Below are positions 34,463-42,944 of a stretch of 51,283 bases of DNA, one piece after another. The DNA is from Lachnospiraceae bacterium (lineage in GTDB: Bacteria; Bacillota; Clostridia; Lachnospirales; Lachnospiraceae). The position numbers and the translations under genes are program-made. The notes beneath the pieces are model-generated. The model made no database searches, had not been told where the DNA came from, and saw nothing but the letters and a program-made list of their open reading frames with translations. Where the stretch lies: NCBI GenBank assembly GCA_017431345.1, contig JAFRLH010000056.1:1-51283 (forward strand), given 5' to 3'. Every line of letters starts with the position of its first letter. Position 1 is the first letter of the stretch.

Positions 34463-36400
34463 ATGTCTTACGAGAAACTGTTTTCACCGGGTTTCATCGG
34501 CTCACTGGAACTGAAGAACCGCATTGTCATGCCTGCTATGGGCTGCTCGCTCGCAGAATCAACGGGCGAAGCCGGCGCTCGGATCATCAAATATTATGCT
34601 GACCGCGCCAGAGGCGGCGCCGGGCTGATCATCACCGAGATCACAAGAGTGGATGATGAGACGGGCGTAGGCACGCCGAACCAGCTCAGTGTCACAAATA
34701 CACACATGATCGCGCAGCTTTCCCGCCTTGTCGAGGCAGTCCATGCCTACGATACCAAAATCTTTGTCCAGCTGCACCATCCGGGCAATCAGACGCCGAG
34801 CCGCCTGATCGGCGGAAAGCAGCCGGTCTCCGCGTCGGATGTGACCTGCAGGGTCATCGGCGAACAGCCCCGTGCCCTCAAGACGGAGGAAGTCGAAGGA
34901 CTTGTAAAGAAATTCGTGACCGGCGCAGTCATCGCCCAGAAGGCCGGCCTGGACGGCGTGGAGATCCATGCGGCACACGGTTATCTGGTCAGCCAGTTCC
35001 TGTCCCCGCACACCAACAAACGTACTGATAAATACGGCGGAAGCTTTGAAGGCAGGATGCGTTTCGTCACCGAGATCATCATGGGGATCAAGGCATACTG
35101 CGGTCCGAAATTCCCCATTTCCGTGCGTATGAACGGAAGTGATTATCTGGAAGACGGCATTACCGAAGAAGACGCGATCCACCAGGCAAAATATCTGGAA
35201 GCGCTCGGCATCAGCTGTCTGAACGTCAGCTGCGGCACTTATGATTCCGGCGCGACCATCATCGAGCCGAACTATTTTGCGGAAGGCTGGAAACGCCATC
35301 TCGCAGCGAACATCAAAAAAGCGGTGAATATTCCCGTCATCGCTGTCTGCAACATCAAACATCCCGCCTTCGCCGAAGAAATGCTCGAAGCCGGCGACAC
35401 GGATTTCATCGGCATCGCGCGCGGCCATCTGGCAGATCCCGACTGGGGCGTCAAGGCGCAGGCCGGTCAGGATAAGCTGATCCGCAAATGCATCGGCTGC
35501 ATGGAATGCTTCCGCATCCTCAACGACGGCCTCCCGCTCGGCTGCACACTGAATCCCGTGATCGGCCGCGAATTCGAGTACGGCGACGAGAAGCTTGTAA
35601 AGAACGGAGCCGGACGCAAGATCGCGGTCGTCGGCGGAGGCCCCGCAGGCATGGAAGCCGCGCTGACACTGGCAAAACGCGGATTTGAGACCACCCTTTT
35701 CGAAGCGGCCGATAAGCTCGGCGGCACTGCGAATCTGGCGGCGATCCCTCCGAACAAGGGAATGCTGAACGAATTTGTCGAAACAATGGCAGCACAGCTT
35801 GCAGAAGCCGGCGTCAAAGTATGTACCGGCGTATGCGCGACGCCCGAACTGGTCAAAGAGACCGGCGCGGAAGCTGTATTCATCGCCGCGGGCGGAAAGC
35901 CTGTTCTCCCGCCGATTCCCGGCATTGAAAACGCTGTCACGGCGGAAGATGTGCTGTCCGGCAAAGCGCAGGTAACCGGTGAGAATATCGTCGTCATCGG
36001 CGGCGGCGTCACCGGCCTTGAGACAGCGGAATATCTGGCGCCCGGCCGCCATGTGACCGTGGTGGAGATGCTTGACAAGATCGGCGGCAATCTGTATCCG
36101 TCCGTCGTGATGCATCTGGCACAGGAGATCATGAAGAACGGCGGCATGATCGCCAAAGGAAAGAAACTGACTGCTATAGAAGGCGTCACGGTGACTGTGG
36201 AAGACACAAAGACCGGCGAAGCAAGCGCGATTCCTGCCGATACAGTCATCCTGGCGATGGGCGTCCGCTCCAACCGTCCGGATCTGGATGCGTTCAGGGA
36301 AGCATTCGGCGGAAAGGTGATCCTGGTCGGCGATTCCGCAAAGCCCGGACAGATCTATGACGCGCTGCATTCCGGCCACGACAGGGCCTTTGTTTACTGA
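34463..36400 (+). CDS. Old Yellow Enzyme-type NAD(P)H-dependent 2-enoate/dienoyl reductase
   Basis: A 645-residue flavo-iron-sulfur reductase like FadH, clostridial enoate reductase and BaiCD/BaiH. Residues 1-330 are the FMN TIM barrel (LFSPGFIGSLELKNRIVM; GVEIHAAHGYLVSQFLSP, H169 and H172). The 4Fe-4S ligands are C343, C346, C349 and C361, with C-x2-C-x2-C spacing rather than the more usual C-x2-C-x3-C. Then comes the FAD loop VVGGGPAGMEAA (389-400) and the NAD(P) loop VVIGGGVTGLETAE. I start at MSYEKLF (34463) because AGAAAGGAG precedes it. Substrate is unknown; enoates, bile acids and other unsaturated carbonyls are possible. Confidence 0.92.
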   Translation: MSYEKLFSPGFIGSLELKNRIVMPAMGCSLAESTGEAGARIIKYYADRARGGAGLIITEITRVDDETGVGTPNQLSVTNTHMIAQLSRLVEAVHAYDTKIFVQLHHPGNQTPSRLIGGKQPVSASDVTCRVIGEQPRALKTEEVEGLVKKFVTGAVIAQKAGLDGVEIHAAHGYLVSQFLSPHTNKRTDKYGGSFEGRMRFVTEIIMGIKAYCGPKFPISVRMNGSDYLEDGITEEDAIHQAKYLEALGISCLNVSCGTYDSGATIIEPNYFAEGWKRHLAANIKKAVNIPVIAVCNIKHPAFAEEMLEAGDTDFIGIARGHLADPDWGVKAQAGQDKLIRKCIGCMECFRILNDGLPLGCTLNPVIGREFEYGDEKLVKNGAGRKIAVVGGGPAGMEAALTLAKRGFETTLFEAADKLGGTANLAAIPPNKGMLNEFVETMAAQLAEAGVKVCTGVCATPELVKETGAEAVFIAAGGKPVLPPIPGIENAVTAEDVLSGKAQVTGENIVVIGGGVTGLETAEYLAPGRHVTVVEMLDKIGGNLYPSVVMHLAQEIMKNGGMIAKGKKLTAIEGVTVTVEDTKTGEASAIPADTVILAMGVRSNRPDLDAFREAFGGKVILVGDSAKPGQIYDALHSGHDRAFVY

Positions 36401-36594
36401 ACAAAGCGTACTGCGGAAAACGCTTGACGTCTCCCGCATAATGCACTATCGTTATAATATGATTTACCCCTGTATCCCGGCACCCTTTCTCCGGGACCGC
36501 ACAGGGAGCAGCAGATAATAAAGAAAAAAGAGGGCAGGCTGCCTGCATCCTTAAGATGCCGTCGATCGTCTGCCTTCTCTTTCACCCTTGTAAT

Positions 36595-36608
36595 CGAACA
36601 TATGTTCC
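36595..36608 (+). promoter_or_regulatory. LexA (SOS) box
   Basis: CGAACATATGTTCC matches the Gram-positive LexA/DinR consensus CGAACRNRYGTTYG at 13 of 14 positions. It lies 12 bp before the start codon of the Y-family polymerase, as expected for a DNA-damage-inducible gene. Confidence 0.9.
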
Positions 36609-36620
36609 CTTTTTGACATT

Positions 36621-38060
36621 ATGAGAAACGAAAACGAACAATTTCAGGCTGCAGACCCGCTCTCAGAGGACATTTTTATCGCGATTGACCAGAAATCTTT
36701 TTACGCCAGTATCGAATGCGTAGCCCGCGGCCTGGATCCGCTGCGGGCCAACCTTCTGGTCGCCGACCCCACCCGTTCGGACAAGACCATCTGCCTGGCC
36801 GTCAGCCCGGCCCTCAAAGCCATCGGGGTCCCGGCCCGGCCAAGGCTTTTTGAAGCGAAACAGGCGATCCGGCTCTACGAACGGACCCACCATACCCGGA
36901 TCCTCTACTGCATCGCGACGCCCCGGATGGCGGAATATGAGCGGGTCTCCGCGCTGATCTACTCTGTCTATCTGCGCTATGCCGCGGCAGAAGACATCCA
37001 TGTGTACAGTGTGGACGAAGCATTCATCTACGCCACGCCGTATCTTCATCTGTATGAAAAAGAAGCGGAACAGACCGGCCGGCACCCGGCGCATATCATG
37101 GCGATGACCATGATCCGCGACGTCCTGCGCACGACCGGCATCACCGCCACTGTCGGCATTGGCACGAACCTGTATCTTGCCAAAGTCGCGATGGATATCG
37201 TTGCAAAAAAAGCGCCGCCCGACAAGGACGGCGTACGGATCGCGGAACTGAACGAAAGTTCCTACTGCTACCGGCTCTGGGATCATGCGCCGCTCACCGA
37301 TTTCTGGCAGATCGGCCCGGGCAAGGCAAGACGCCTGCAGAAGAACTTTATGTTTACCATGGGGGAAGTTGCCCTGCGGTCGCTGTATCAGGAAGAGTGG
37401 TTCTATAAGGAATTCGGCATTGACGGCGAGATCCTGATCGACCACGCCTGGGGCATTGAGCCGGTCAGGATGTGCGACATCAAGCGCTTTAAGCCGTCCG
37501 GGAACAGTCTCTCGAACGGGCAGGTGCTGCCAAGGCCGTATCCGTTCGAGGAAGCCCGCATTGTATTTCTGGAAATGATCGATGTGCTGTGCGCGGATAT
37601 GTTCCGGAAGAAACTGGTCTCCCGGGTCTTCACCTGGTGGGTCAGTTTTGACTGGAAAAGCCTGGAGGAATGCCCGGAGTACGATGGTCCGGTCTCGGTC
37701 GACTTCTACGGCCGGCTGCATCCGAAACATGCAAACGGGACCGTCCGGTTTACCAACGCCACCGCTTCCTTTTCCGTCATCTCCGCCGCGCTTTCGGATT
37801 CCTTCGACAAAAAAGTCGACAGGAGGCTTCTGATCCGCCGGCTCGGCGTGAACGCCGACCAGACTGCCGCCGACAGCGGCATGTTCCAGCTCGACCTTTT
37901 TACGGATTATGAAGCACTAAAGCGGGAAAAGGCCATCCAGGGGGCCATGCTGGAGATCCGGCAGAAGTACGGGAAGAACGCGGTCGTAAAAGGCCTGAAT
38001 ATGCTGGAAGGCGCGACCGCGATAGAACGGAACCGGCAGATCGGCGGACACAAGGCGTGA
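36621..38060 (+). CDS. Y-family translesion DNA polymerase (ImpB/UmuC type)
   Basis: An error-prone DNA polymerase for damage bypass. The 479-residue protein has the catalytic motifs AIDQKSFYASIECV (about 21-34, first Asp) and VYSVDEAFI (about 130-138, Asp-Glu pair), the helix-hairpin-helix DFWQIGPGKARRLQK (about 231-245) and a little-finger domain. The C-terminal FQLDLFTDYEAL resembles a beta-clamp-binding QLxLF motif (about 423-428). It resembles UvrX/UmuC-like enzymes of Firmicutes more than DinB. The LexA box directly upstream shows SOS control. No good ribosome binding site precedes the ATG, so translation may be near-leaderless. Confidence 0.92.
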   Translation: MRNENEQFQAADPLSEDIFIAIDQKSFYASIECVARGLDPLRANLLVADPTRSDKTICLAVSPALKAIGVPARPRLFEAKQAIRLYERTHHTRILYCIATPRMAEYERVSALIYSVYLRYAAAEDIHVYSVDEAFIYATPYLHLYEKEAEQTGRHPAHIMAMTMIRDVLRTTGITATVGIGTNLYLAKVAMDIVAKKAPPDKDGVRIAELNESSYCYRLWDHAPLTDFWQIGPGKARRLQKNFMFTMGEVALRSLYQEEWFYKEFGIDGEILIDHAWGIEPVRMCDIKRFKPSGNSLSNGQVLPRPYPFEEARIVFLEMIDVLCADMFRKKLVSRVFTWWVSFDWKSLEECPEYDGPVSVDFYGRLHPKHANGTVRFTNATASFSVISAALSDSFDKKVDRRLLIRRLGVNADQTAADSGMFQLDLFTDYEALKREKAIQGAMLEIRQKYGKNAVVKGLNMLEGATAIERNRQIGGHKA

Positions 38061-38103
38061 AGACGGCGATCGACGTCAGCGGATTACCGTTAGTCGGTCG
38101 CCA

Positions 38104-38757
38104 TCAGCCGCAGGAAAAAATGATTTCTTCAAAGATCCTTCGGGTCTTCTCCTCCCCGAAAAGCTTCCTGAACTGGTCCACTGCCGGACCTCCGTTCGTG
38201 AGCAGTCCCTCTGCGTAAGCTTTCGTCTTTGCCTTTTTGACGGCCGGATCGCAGGCGGGTGCCTGCCTGATATTGGCCAGATACGCCTTCAGATAATCCG
38301 CTGTGATCGCTTCTTTCCTGTCCTTTAAGCGCTTGTCCGTCACGCCGAGCGTAAAATCATAGCGGATGTCGTCATACCAGCGCGGTTCGGTCTTATAAGC
38401 CGGGAACGAATCATACCTCGCCTTGACTGCCCGGTATCTTTCTGCGGATTCCTCATCCAGCGGCGTGATCATCGTGTCGTAGAACTCGTCCAGGAGGGTG
38501 CATTTGCCGGCAGCCTGAATATAATCACCATTGAACAGGGGCAGATCTTTCTCTTCTGCTGTCAAAATAAAGCTTTCCATTTTCATCAGGCCCAGCATCG
38601 CGCTCATCTCGATCACGCTCATGGAGCCGAAGCCCTCGATATCGTACGCGGAGAGCGTGAAGGTCATGCCGTTCTTTTTCAGGATATGGTCTTCGCCGAG
38701 ATCACGTTCCCTGACGGTATACAGCGTTTGCATTGCTTTCAGTGCTAATTTCTTCAT
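38104..38757 (-). CDS. conserved-type protein of unknown function
   Basis: A 217-residue soluble protein I cannot name. It begins MKKLALKAMQTLYTVRERDLGEDHILKKNGMTFTLSAYDIEGFGSMSVIEMSAMLG-like sequence, with LTAEEKDLPLFNGDYI at about 67-82 and YDTMITPLDEESAERY following. The C-terminal third is helical (KAYLANIRQAPACDPAVKKAKTKAYAEGLLTNGG). The DLPLFNGDYI segment is faintly like ferredoxin-dependent bilin reductases, but I do not rely on this. It stands alone, convergent with the polymerase gene (43-nt gap). Confidence 0.75.
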   Translation of the reverse strand: MKKLALKAMQTLYTVRERDLGEDHILKKNGMTFTLSAYDIEGFGSMSVIEMSAMLGLMKMESFILTAEEKDLPLFNGDYIQAAGKCTLLDEFYDTMITPLDEESAERYRAVKARYDSFPAYKTEPRWYDDIRYDFTLGVTDKRLKDRKEAITADYLKAYLANIRQAPACDPAVKKAKTKAYAEGLLTNGGPAVDQFRKLFGEEKTRRIFEEIIFSCG

Positions 38758-38860
38758 TTTAAATAACCCCTTTTTTTCATCAGCAGATCCGGTTACAGTT
38801 CAATCCACTCTCCGTTTTACCTGCCCCTGCTTTTTCCCTTCTATATCTGCTTTCCTGCCG

Positions 38861-39466
38861 TCAGCCCGTCTTCTCAAAGACCATCTCCGTCAGCGCATAG
38901 GGAAGCAGTTCCTCCGGCTTCACATCCGGGCGGATCCATTCATCCACCAGTTTCTCCGGCATGATCAGCGGCATCCGGTCGTGGATAAAACGGATCTCTT
39001 CACCGGGCTCCCTGGTCAGGACCACAAACACCGGCAGCCCTTCCTCGATCCGGTACAGGCCGCAGAGCCATGTCATCGCAGAATCTTTGGGCTGGATCAT
39101 GTACTTGTCACCGTTCTTTTTTTTGCCGTCCCGTCCCGTCAGGTGTTCCCATTCAAAGTACCAGGAAGCCGGCACGATACAGCGGTGTTTCGCCCAATCT
39201 TCCCGGAAAGTGGGCTTTTCCGCAGCTGTTTCCGTCCGCGCATTCAGCAGCAGCGTTCTTCCGGAATAGCCCCATTTCATGGGGTAGACAGCCCTCGCGC
39301 CGTACCGGTTCGGCGCGATGACAGGTGCGACATCGGTCGGACGGATCTCCCCGTATGTTTTGACCGCGGTCGTTCTCTGCCATTTCCTCACAAGCGGAGA
39401 ACGGTTCATTTCTTCTACGATCTCCCGGAGCTCCGGGGATTCATCAGTCCAGTATCGGCAGCACAT
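38861..39466 (-). CDS. HMCES/YedK-type abasic-site protection protein
   Basis: An SRAP-domain protein that covalently traps abasic sites in single-stranded DNA through the N-terminal cysteine at position 2. The 201-residue protein starts MCCRYWTDESPEL (most members read MCGRY). It has PTDVAPVIAPNRYGARAVYPMKWGY (about 47-71), LLNARTETAAEKPTFREDWAKHRCIVPASWYFEW (about 76-109, with the catalytic-site Asn and Glu) and VLTREPGEEIRFIHDRMPLIM (about 153-173, with the His). It fits with SOS-type repair, like the Y-family polymerase nearby, but no LexA box was seen before it. It starts 27 nt after the GNAT gene. Confidence 0.93.
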   Translation of the reverse strand: MCCRYWTDESPELREIVEEMNRSPLVRKWQRTTAVKTYGEIRPTDVAPVIAPNRYGARAVYPMKWGYSGRTLLLNARTETAAEKPTFREDWAKHRCIVPASWYFEWEHLTGRDGKKKNGDKYMIQPKDSAMTWLCGLYRIEEGLPVFVVLTREPGEEIRFIHDRMPLIMPEKLVDEWIRPDVKPEELLPYALTEMVFEKTG

Positions 39467-39493
39467 CTGCGCTTCTCCTCCCTGTGTCTGTTG

Positions 39494-39991
39494 TCAGATC
39501 TTCTCGTAGGCATATCTCGGATCATTGTCCTCGACCACATGGATGATCCCGCACCGGACAAAGCCCAGGCTGCACAGAAGGTTCTGCATGATCCGGTTAT
39601 CCGGGTGTGTGTCCATCCGCAAATGCCCGCACTGCTCATAGGCCCAGTTGATACAGTATCGTCCGATTCCTTTCTCCGAACCGTCAGCGGCGATCCTGTG
39701 AACCACGCCGTATACATCGCTGCCAAGCCAGGTGCCATCCATTATTTCCCGATAAGTCGGTTCGATATCCTTCCCCTTTGTGAAAAAGAAAGTACCGACA
39801 ATCTCTTTCTTATCATTCAGGCACACATAACTGCAGCCTTCCCGGATATCCTTATGGATCAATGCTTCGGGAGGCCAGTTCGTCGGTCCCCATTGATGGG
39901 GATTGCCTGTCCGCGCCATGAAATCTCTCGCATAAGCGTAGATCTCCATGATCCTTTCAAAATCTTCCTCTGCGGCTTTTCTTATCTTCAT
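39494..39991 (-). CDS. GNAT family N-acetyltransferase
   Basis: A 165-residue GNAT acetyltransferase. The N-terminal strand-helix (MKIRKAAEEDFERIMEIYAYARDFM), a central strand (VGTFFFTKGKDIEPTY) and the acetyl-CoA loop region (VVHRIAADGSEKGIGRYCINWAYEQ, about 99-123) are visible. HLRMDTHPDNRIMQNLLCSLGFVRCGIIHV is the typical C-terminal part. The acceptor substrate is unknown. Parts of its 5' region are repeated twice upstream. Confidence 0.85.
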   Translation of the reverse strand: MKIRKAAEEDFERIMEIYAYARDFMARTGNPHQWGPTNWPPEALIHKDIREGCSYVCLNDKKEIVGTFFFTKGKDIEPTYREIMDGTWLGSDVYGVVHRIAADGSEKGIGRYCINWAYEQCGHLRMDTHPDNRIMQNLLCSLGFVRCGIIHVVEDNDPRYAYEKI

Positions 39992-40080
39992 AATATCGTT
40001 TTCAATTATCCTTTATGGCTTTTCTTATCTTCATTATACCATTTAAGGTCATCCTCTGCGGTTTTTCTGATCAGAATCAT
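39974..40080. repeat. degenerate 43-bp tandem copies of the GNAT 5' region
   Basis: GGCTTTTCTTATCTTCAT at 39974-39991 (the first codons of the GNAT gene read on the minus strand) recurs exactly at 40017-40034 and in altered form at about 40060-40080 (GGTTTTTCTGATCAGAATCAT). The spacing is 43 bp. It suggests tandem duplication of the gene start. Confidence 0.75.
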
Positions 40081-40128
40081 CCCCCAGGGGCCCTTCCGGA
40101 AGCAGCTGGTCGAATGAAGACATCGGCC

Positions 40129-40364
40129 TGTGCATATTTGACTTGATTTTTGAAATTATGGTCTGGAGACGTGCACAATTCATCTTTTCCAGCAAATTTA
40201 TGGTCCCTCATATATTGAATTCAAAATAAATCTATGCAAAATAGAAATAAATTTATGACATTTTGTCTTGCTTTTTTGTAAGACACGGGACCTAATTTCT
40301 CCTCCTCAGTGATTTCATGCACAACCCAAGACCATAAATCATCAAAAATCATTTTTTGTGCACA
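40129..40364. mobile_element. MITE-like inverted-repeat element (candidate)
   Basis: About 36-nt imperfect inverted repeats bound a 236-bp AT-rich stretch. Both ends begin TGTGCA and share TGATTTTTGA and TTATGGTCT (left 40129-40164, right 40329-40364 as reverse complement). A further ATTTATGGTC copy lies inside near 40196. No open frame or clear target-site duplication is seen. It could be a non-autonomous transposon remnant or a large structured 3' region. Confidence 0.45.
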
Positions 40365-40410
40365 GCGCGATTCCTGTGCAAGCCAGCGTAAGTTACTTTA
40401 CACTAAATCA

Positions 40411-40486
40411 GGCATCAATTTCTTCCTCAGGCAATACTTTCTTCCTCAGGCAATACTTTCTTCCTCAGGCATCAATTTCTTCCTCA
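40411..40486. repeat. 19-bp tandem repeat, four copies
   Basis: Units start at 40411, 40430, 40449 and 40468. The two middle ones are identical (GGCAATACTTTCTTCCTCA) and the outer ones share GGCATCAATTTCTTCCTCA. A partial fifth unit follows at 40487. The minus-strand version CCTGAGGAAGAA resembles the codons at the end of the adjacent HAD gene, so the array may have grown from that 3' end. Confidence 0.9.
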
Positions 40487-40509
40487 GGCTGCAATGGCTT
40501 CCCACTGCT

Positions 40510-41847
40510 TCAGGCTGCGTTGTCCAGCTCTTCCTCTACACCGGGCAGCTCAGTCTTCTCCACTCCTTCGCCGTAAATGGTCTTCCAGTCGTTCGCCATC
40601 GAAATGCCCGTCCAGCCTTCTTTTTCCACGACTTCATTGTACTCGGCAGCCTTCTCCTCGCTGCCGTATTCCCGTTCAGTATCGTCGCACACCACGAAAA
40701 AGCCCATGCCGGTATGCTCCGGGTTGCCTTCGGCATAATTGACCATCGAATAATCGCCTGAACTGTTGCCGAAAGCCAGGACCGGGCGTTTTCCGATCTC
40801 GCGGATGATACCCGCCGGTTTGCCCGACTTTCCGCATTCCACTTCGGCAAGCGGCGTGCCAAGCAGTATTTCCTCATCTTTTTCCATGTTGTACTCGTCC
40901 GCAACTTCTTCTCCCTTGCCGGAAGCGACGTAAGGCACGTCGGTCGCGATCACATGATCATACGGAATATCATACCGTTCCACGAGTGCCCGCACGACCT
41001 CGCGTTCACAGGCCGAGACCATCCACACGTCGAAATCATTGGCCTTCAGATAGCTGATCACCTCGATCATAGGTTTGTAGAACGACTGCCCGTAGGTCAT
41101 GCCGGAAAAGCCCACCACATCCGTATTGTCAGCGAAATCGACCACATAAGAACGGAATTCTTCCGGCGTCATGCCGGCAAAAGCTGACGCGACCAGATCA
41201 GCTTTGCAGAGTCCCTCAGGATGGAATGTCTCGCCTTCCGTATAAGCGTGCTCGCGTATCTGCTCCATGGAATCCCGCTCTTCCTCTGTCGCGTTATACG
41301 TCGGATCATCGAGCACACGGTACATCGTCAGGCAGTAATCGATGTAGACCGGCGCTTTCTCACAAAGGATGGTGCCGTCCATGTCAAAGACAGCGATACG
41401 GTCTGCCGGCTCAAGATAATCCGGATTTGATTTATCTGTGCAAGCGGACACAAATGCCGCCAGTTCGCCCAGCGATGCACTCTCCGGATTCCAGGAAGGG
41501 AATGTCTCTGCATAGTCGATCTCTCCGCCGGACGTTTTCCCGTCCTGCGCTGTCTCTGCGCCCTGCTCCGCAGCACCGTTTTTCAGCGCATTATAGGTTC
41601 CCGTCCCGACAATGCCGGTCTCATCCAGATCATGATCCTTCTGAAATGCTAACACAGCCTGTTCCGTTTTTCTGCCGAACACGCCGTCTGCGCGGTCATC
41701 CAGATAGCCCTGGGAGATCAGCATCTCCTGAATTTCCCGGACATCATCGCCCCGTTTTCCCCTCTTCAGCAGTTCCATGGCAAAGCAGTTCGCCGTCATG
41801 GAAAAGATGATCACAGCGCTGACAGCAATCGTAAATATCTTCTTCAT
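40510..41847 (-). CDS. secreted peptidoglycan-binding domain/HAD phosphatase fusion
   Basis: An exported 445-residue protein. The ATG at 41847 follows GGAGGAGGAG; a longer frame begins at 41934. Residues 1-23 form a signal peptide (ending CFA). Residues about 25-92 are a PG_binding_1 domain (LKRGKRGDDVREIQEMLISQGYLDDRADGVFGRKTEQAVLAFQKDHDLD). The rest is a HAD hydrolase, with FDMDGTIL (catalytic Asp pair, about 159-166), VWMVSACEREVV (second motif, about 283) and FGNSSGDYSM (metal motif, about 384). A wall-attached phosphatase is inferred. The substrate is unknown. Confidence 0.85.
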   Translation of the reverse strand: MKKIFTIAVSAVIIFSMTANCFAMELLKRGKRGDDVREIQEMLISQGYLDDRADGVFGRKTEQAVLAFQKDHDLDETGIVGTGTYNALKNGAAEQGAETAQDGKTSGGEIDYAETFPSWNPESASLGELAAFVSACTDKSNPDYLEPADRIAVFDMDGTILCEKAPVYIDYCLTMYRVLDDPTYNATEEERDSMEQIREHAYTEGETFHPEGLCKADLVASAFAGMTPEEFRSYVVDFADNTDVVGFSGMTYGQSFYKPMIEVISYLKANDFDVWMVSACEREVVRALVERYDIPYDHVIATDVPYVASGKGEEVADEYNMEKDEEILLGTPLAEVECGKSGKPAGIIREIGKRPVLAFGNSSGDYSMVNYAEGNPEHTGMGFFVVCDDTEREYGSEEKAAEYNEVVEKEGWTGISMANDWKTIYGEGVEKTELPGVEEELDNAA

Positions 41848-41914
41848 TTCTCCTCCTCCGGGGGACGATTTTTGTGTAACCATCCCCAGTGTCTTCCTTT
41901 TTATCCGATTATAA

Positions 41915-41953
41915 AACAAAGGGGACGGCTGCACAAGAACCGTCCCCTTTGTT
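41915..41953. terminator. REP-like hairpin, probable terminator
   Basis: AACAAAGGGGACGG (915-928) and CCGTCCCCTTTGTT (940-953) form a perfect 14-bp stem with an 11-nt loop, followed on the minus strand by TTTATAATC. It lies 26 nt after the MBL-rubredoxin stop and shares the GGGGACGG core of the dispersed family. Confidence 0.75.
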
Positions 41954-41978
41954 CCCCCCTATGTTCCTAAAGCGCATT

Positions 41979-42920
41979 TTACGCTTTATTGAACTTCTCC
42001 TTCGGCTGTCTGCAGCGCGGGCATTTCCAGTCATCCGGCAGATCCTCGAAAGCGACGCCGTCATGTTCCGCAGGATCATAGACATACCCACAGATGGAAC
42101 ATACATATTTGCCGCTGGCCTTTTGCGCTGTGAAATCGACCTCCGCCAGCACTGTCGGAACAGGATTGTCCAGATCCATCACGCGCTTTGCCTCCAGATT
42201 TTCATAACCCTGCGGTGTATGGGTGCCGCAGTAAACGGTCGGATGATTCCTGATGAACTCACGAATGCGGTCCTGCGTCTGGCGCGCAGCAGCAAGATCA
42301 TCGTAGACGATGGAAAGCTTATCCTCGTACAGAGCCTCATCCACATAAGTGATATCGCCGTGGATCATATAGAACAGACCGTCTGCCTCCACAATAATAA
42401 TGCTGTTGCCGTTGGTATGGCCCTTCGCTTTAATGAGCCGGATGCCGTCACAGATCTTCTGGCTTTCCGGGAAGTTATAGTACGCACCGTCCGTGAAACT
42501 TACCGGTACAAGATTCGGAATGCCCTGCAGCTCCTGCGCGGACATTTCCTCGGCATTCACATAGATTTCTGCGCCCGGGAACGATTTCAGCTCGCCGGAA
42601 TGATCAGCGTGCTTATGGGTGAGCAGGATCTTTGTGACCTGCTCTGGCTTGTAGCCGAGGGCAGCGAAGGCTTCCATATAACTGCAGATATCTTTTCCCG
42701 TAAATACAAGGCTTGTTTCATCGGGCACTTCCTCCGGTGTCCCCGCGGGAAGCCCGGTATCGACAAGGATCACTTCATCGCCTGTATCGATCAGATAATT
42801 CTGCAGGCTGCCGCGATACCGCACAGAGATATCGAACTTATCCGGCCCCTCTTCTCCGCCGAATACCATCGGCTGGGTATAAAACCCGTCTTTTCTGAAC
42901 TTTACTGCCTTAATGACCAT
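41979..42920 (-). CDS. MBL-fold metallo-hydrolase with C-terminal rubredoxin domain
   Basis: A 313-residue fusion. Residues 1-265 are a metallo-beta-lactamase fold with metal motif H102-x-H104-x-D106-H107 ([10 protein letters not shown]). [12 protein letters not shown] and [10 protein letters not shown] supply further ligands. Residues about 272-313 are a rubredoxin ([16 protein letters not shown] ... [13 protein letters not shown], with the two C-x2-C pairs that bind iron). It looks like a flavodiiron-type partner without the flavodoxin domain, and probably takes part in electron transfer to oxygen, peroxide or NO. It is 24 nt after the ferritin-like gene. RBS is AAGGAGG. Confidence 0.9.
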   Translation of the reverse strand: MVIKAVKFRKDGFYTQPMVFGGEEGPDKFDISVRYRGSLQNYLIDTGDEVILVDTGLPAGTPEEVPDETSLVFTGKDICSYMEAFAALGYKPEQVTKILLTHKHADHSGELKSFPGAEIYVNAEEMSAQELQGIPNLVPVSFTDGAYYNFPESQKICDGIRLIKAKGHTNGNSIIIVEADGLFYMIHGDITYVDEALYEDKLSIVYDDLAAARQTQDRIREFIRNHPTVYCGTHTPQGYENLEAKRVMDLDNPVPTVLAEVDFTAQKASGKYVCSICGYVYDPAEHDGVAFEDLPDDWKCPRCRQPKEKFNKA

Positions 42921-42944
42921 CTGGATCCCTCCTTGAAAAATGTT

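Noticed and set aside
34559-36439. Minus-strand open frame of 626 codons
   Set aside because: It is the antisense shadow of the OYE-type reductase, which has clear FMN, FeS and FAD motifs in the plus frame.
38104-38757. Ferredoxin-dependent bilin reductase
   Set aside because: Only a short DLPLFNGDYI-like segment suggests it. The other family motifs were not identified, so the gene is left as unknown.
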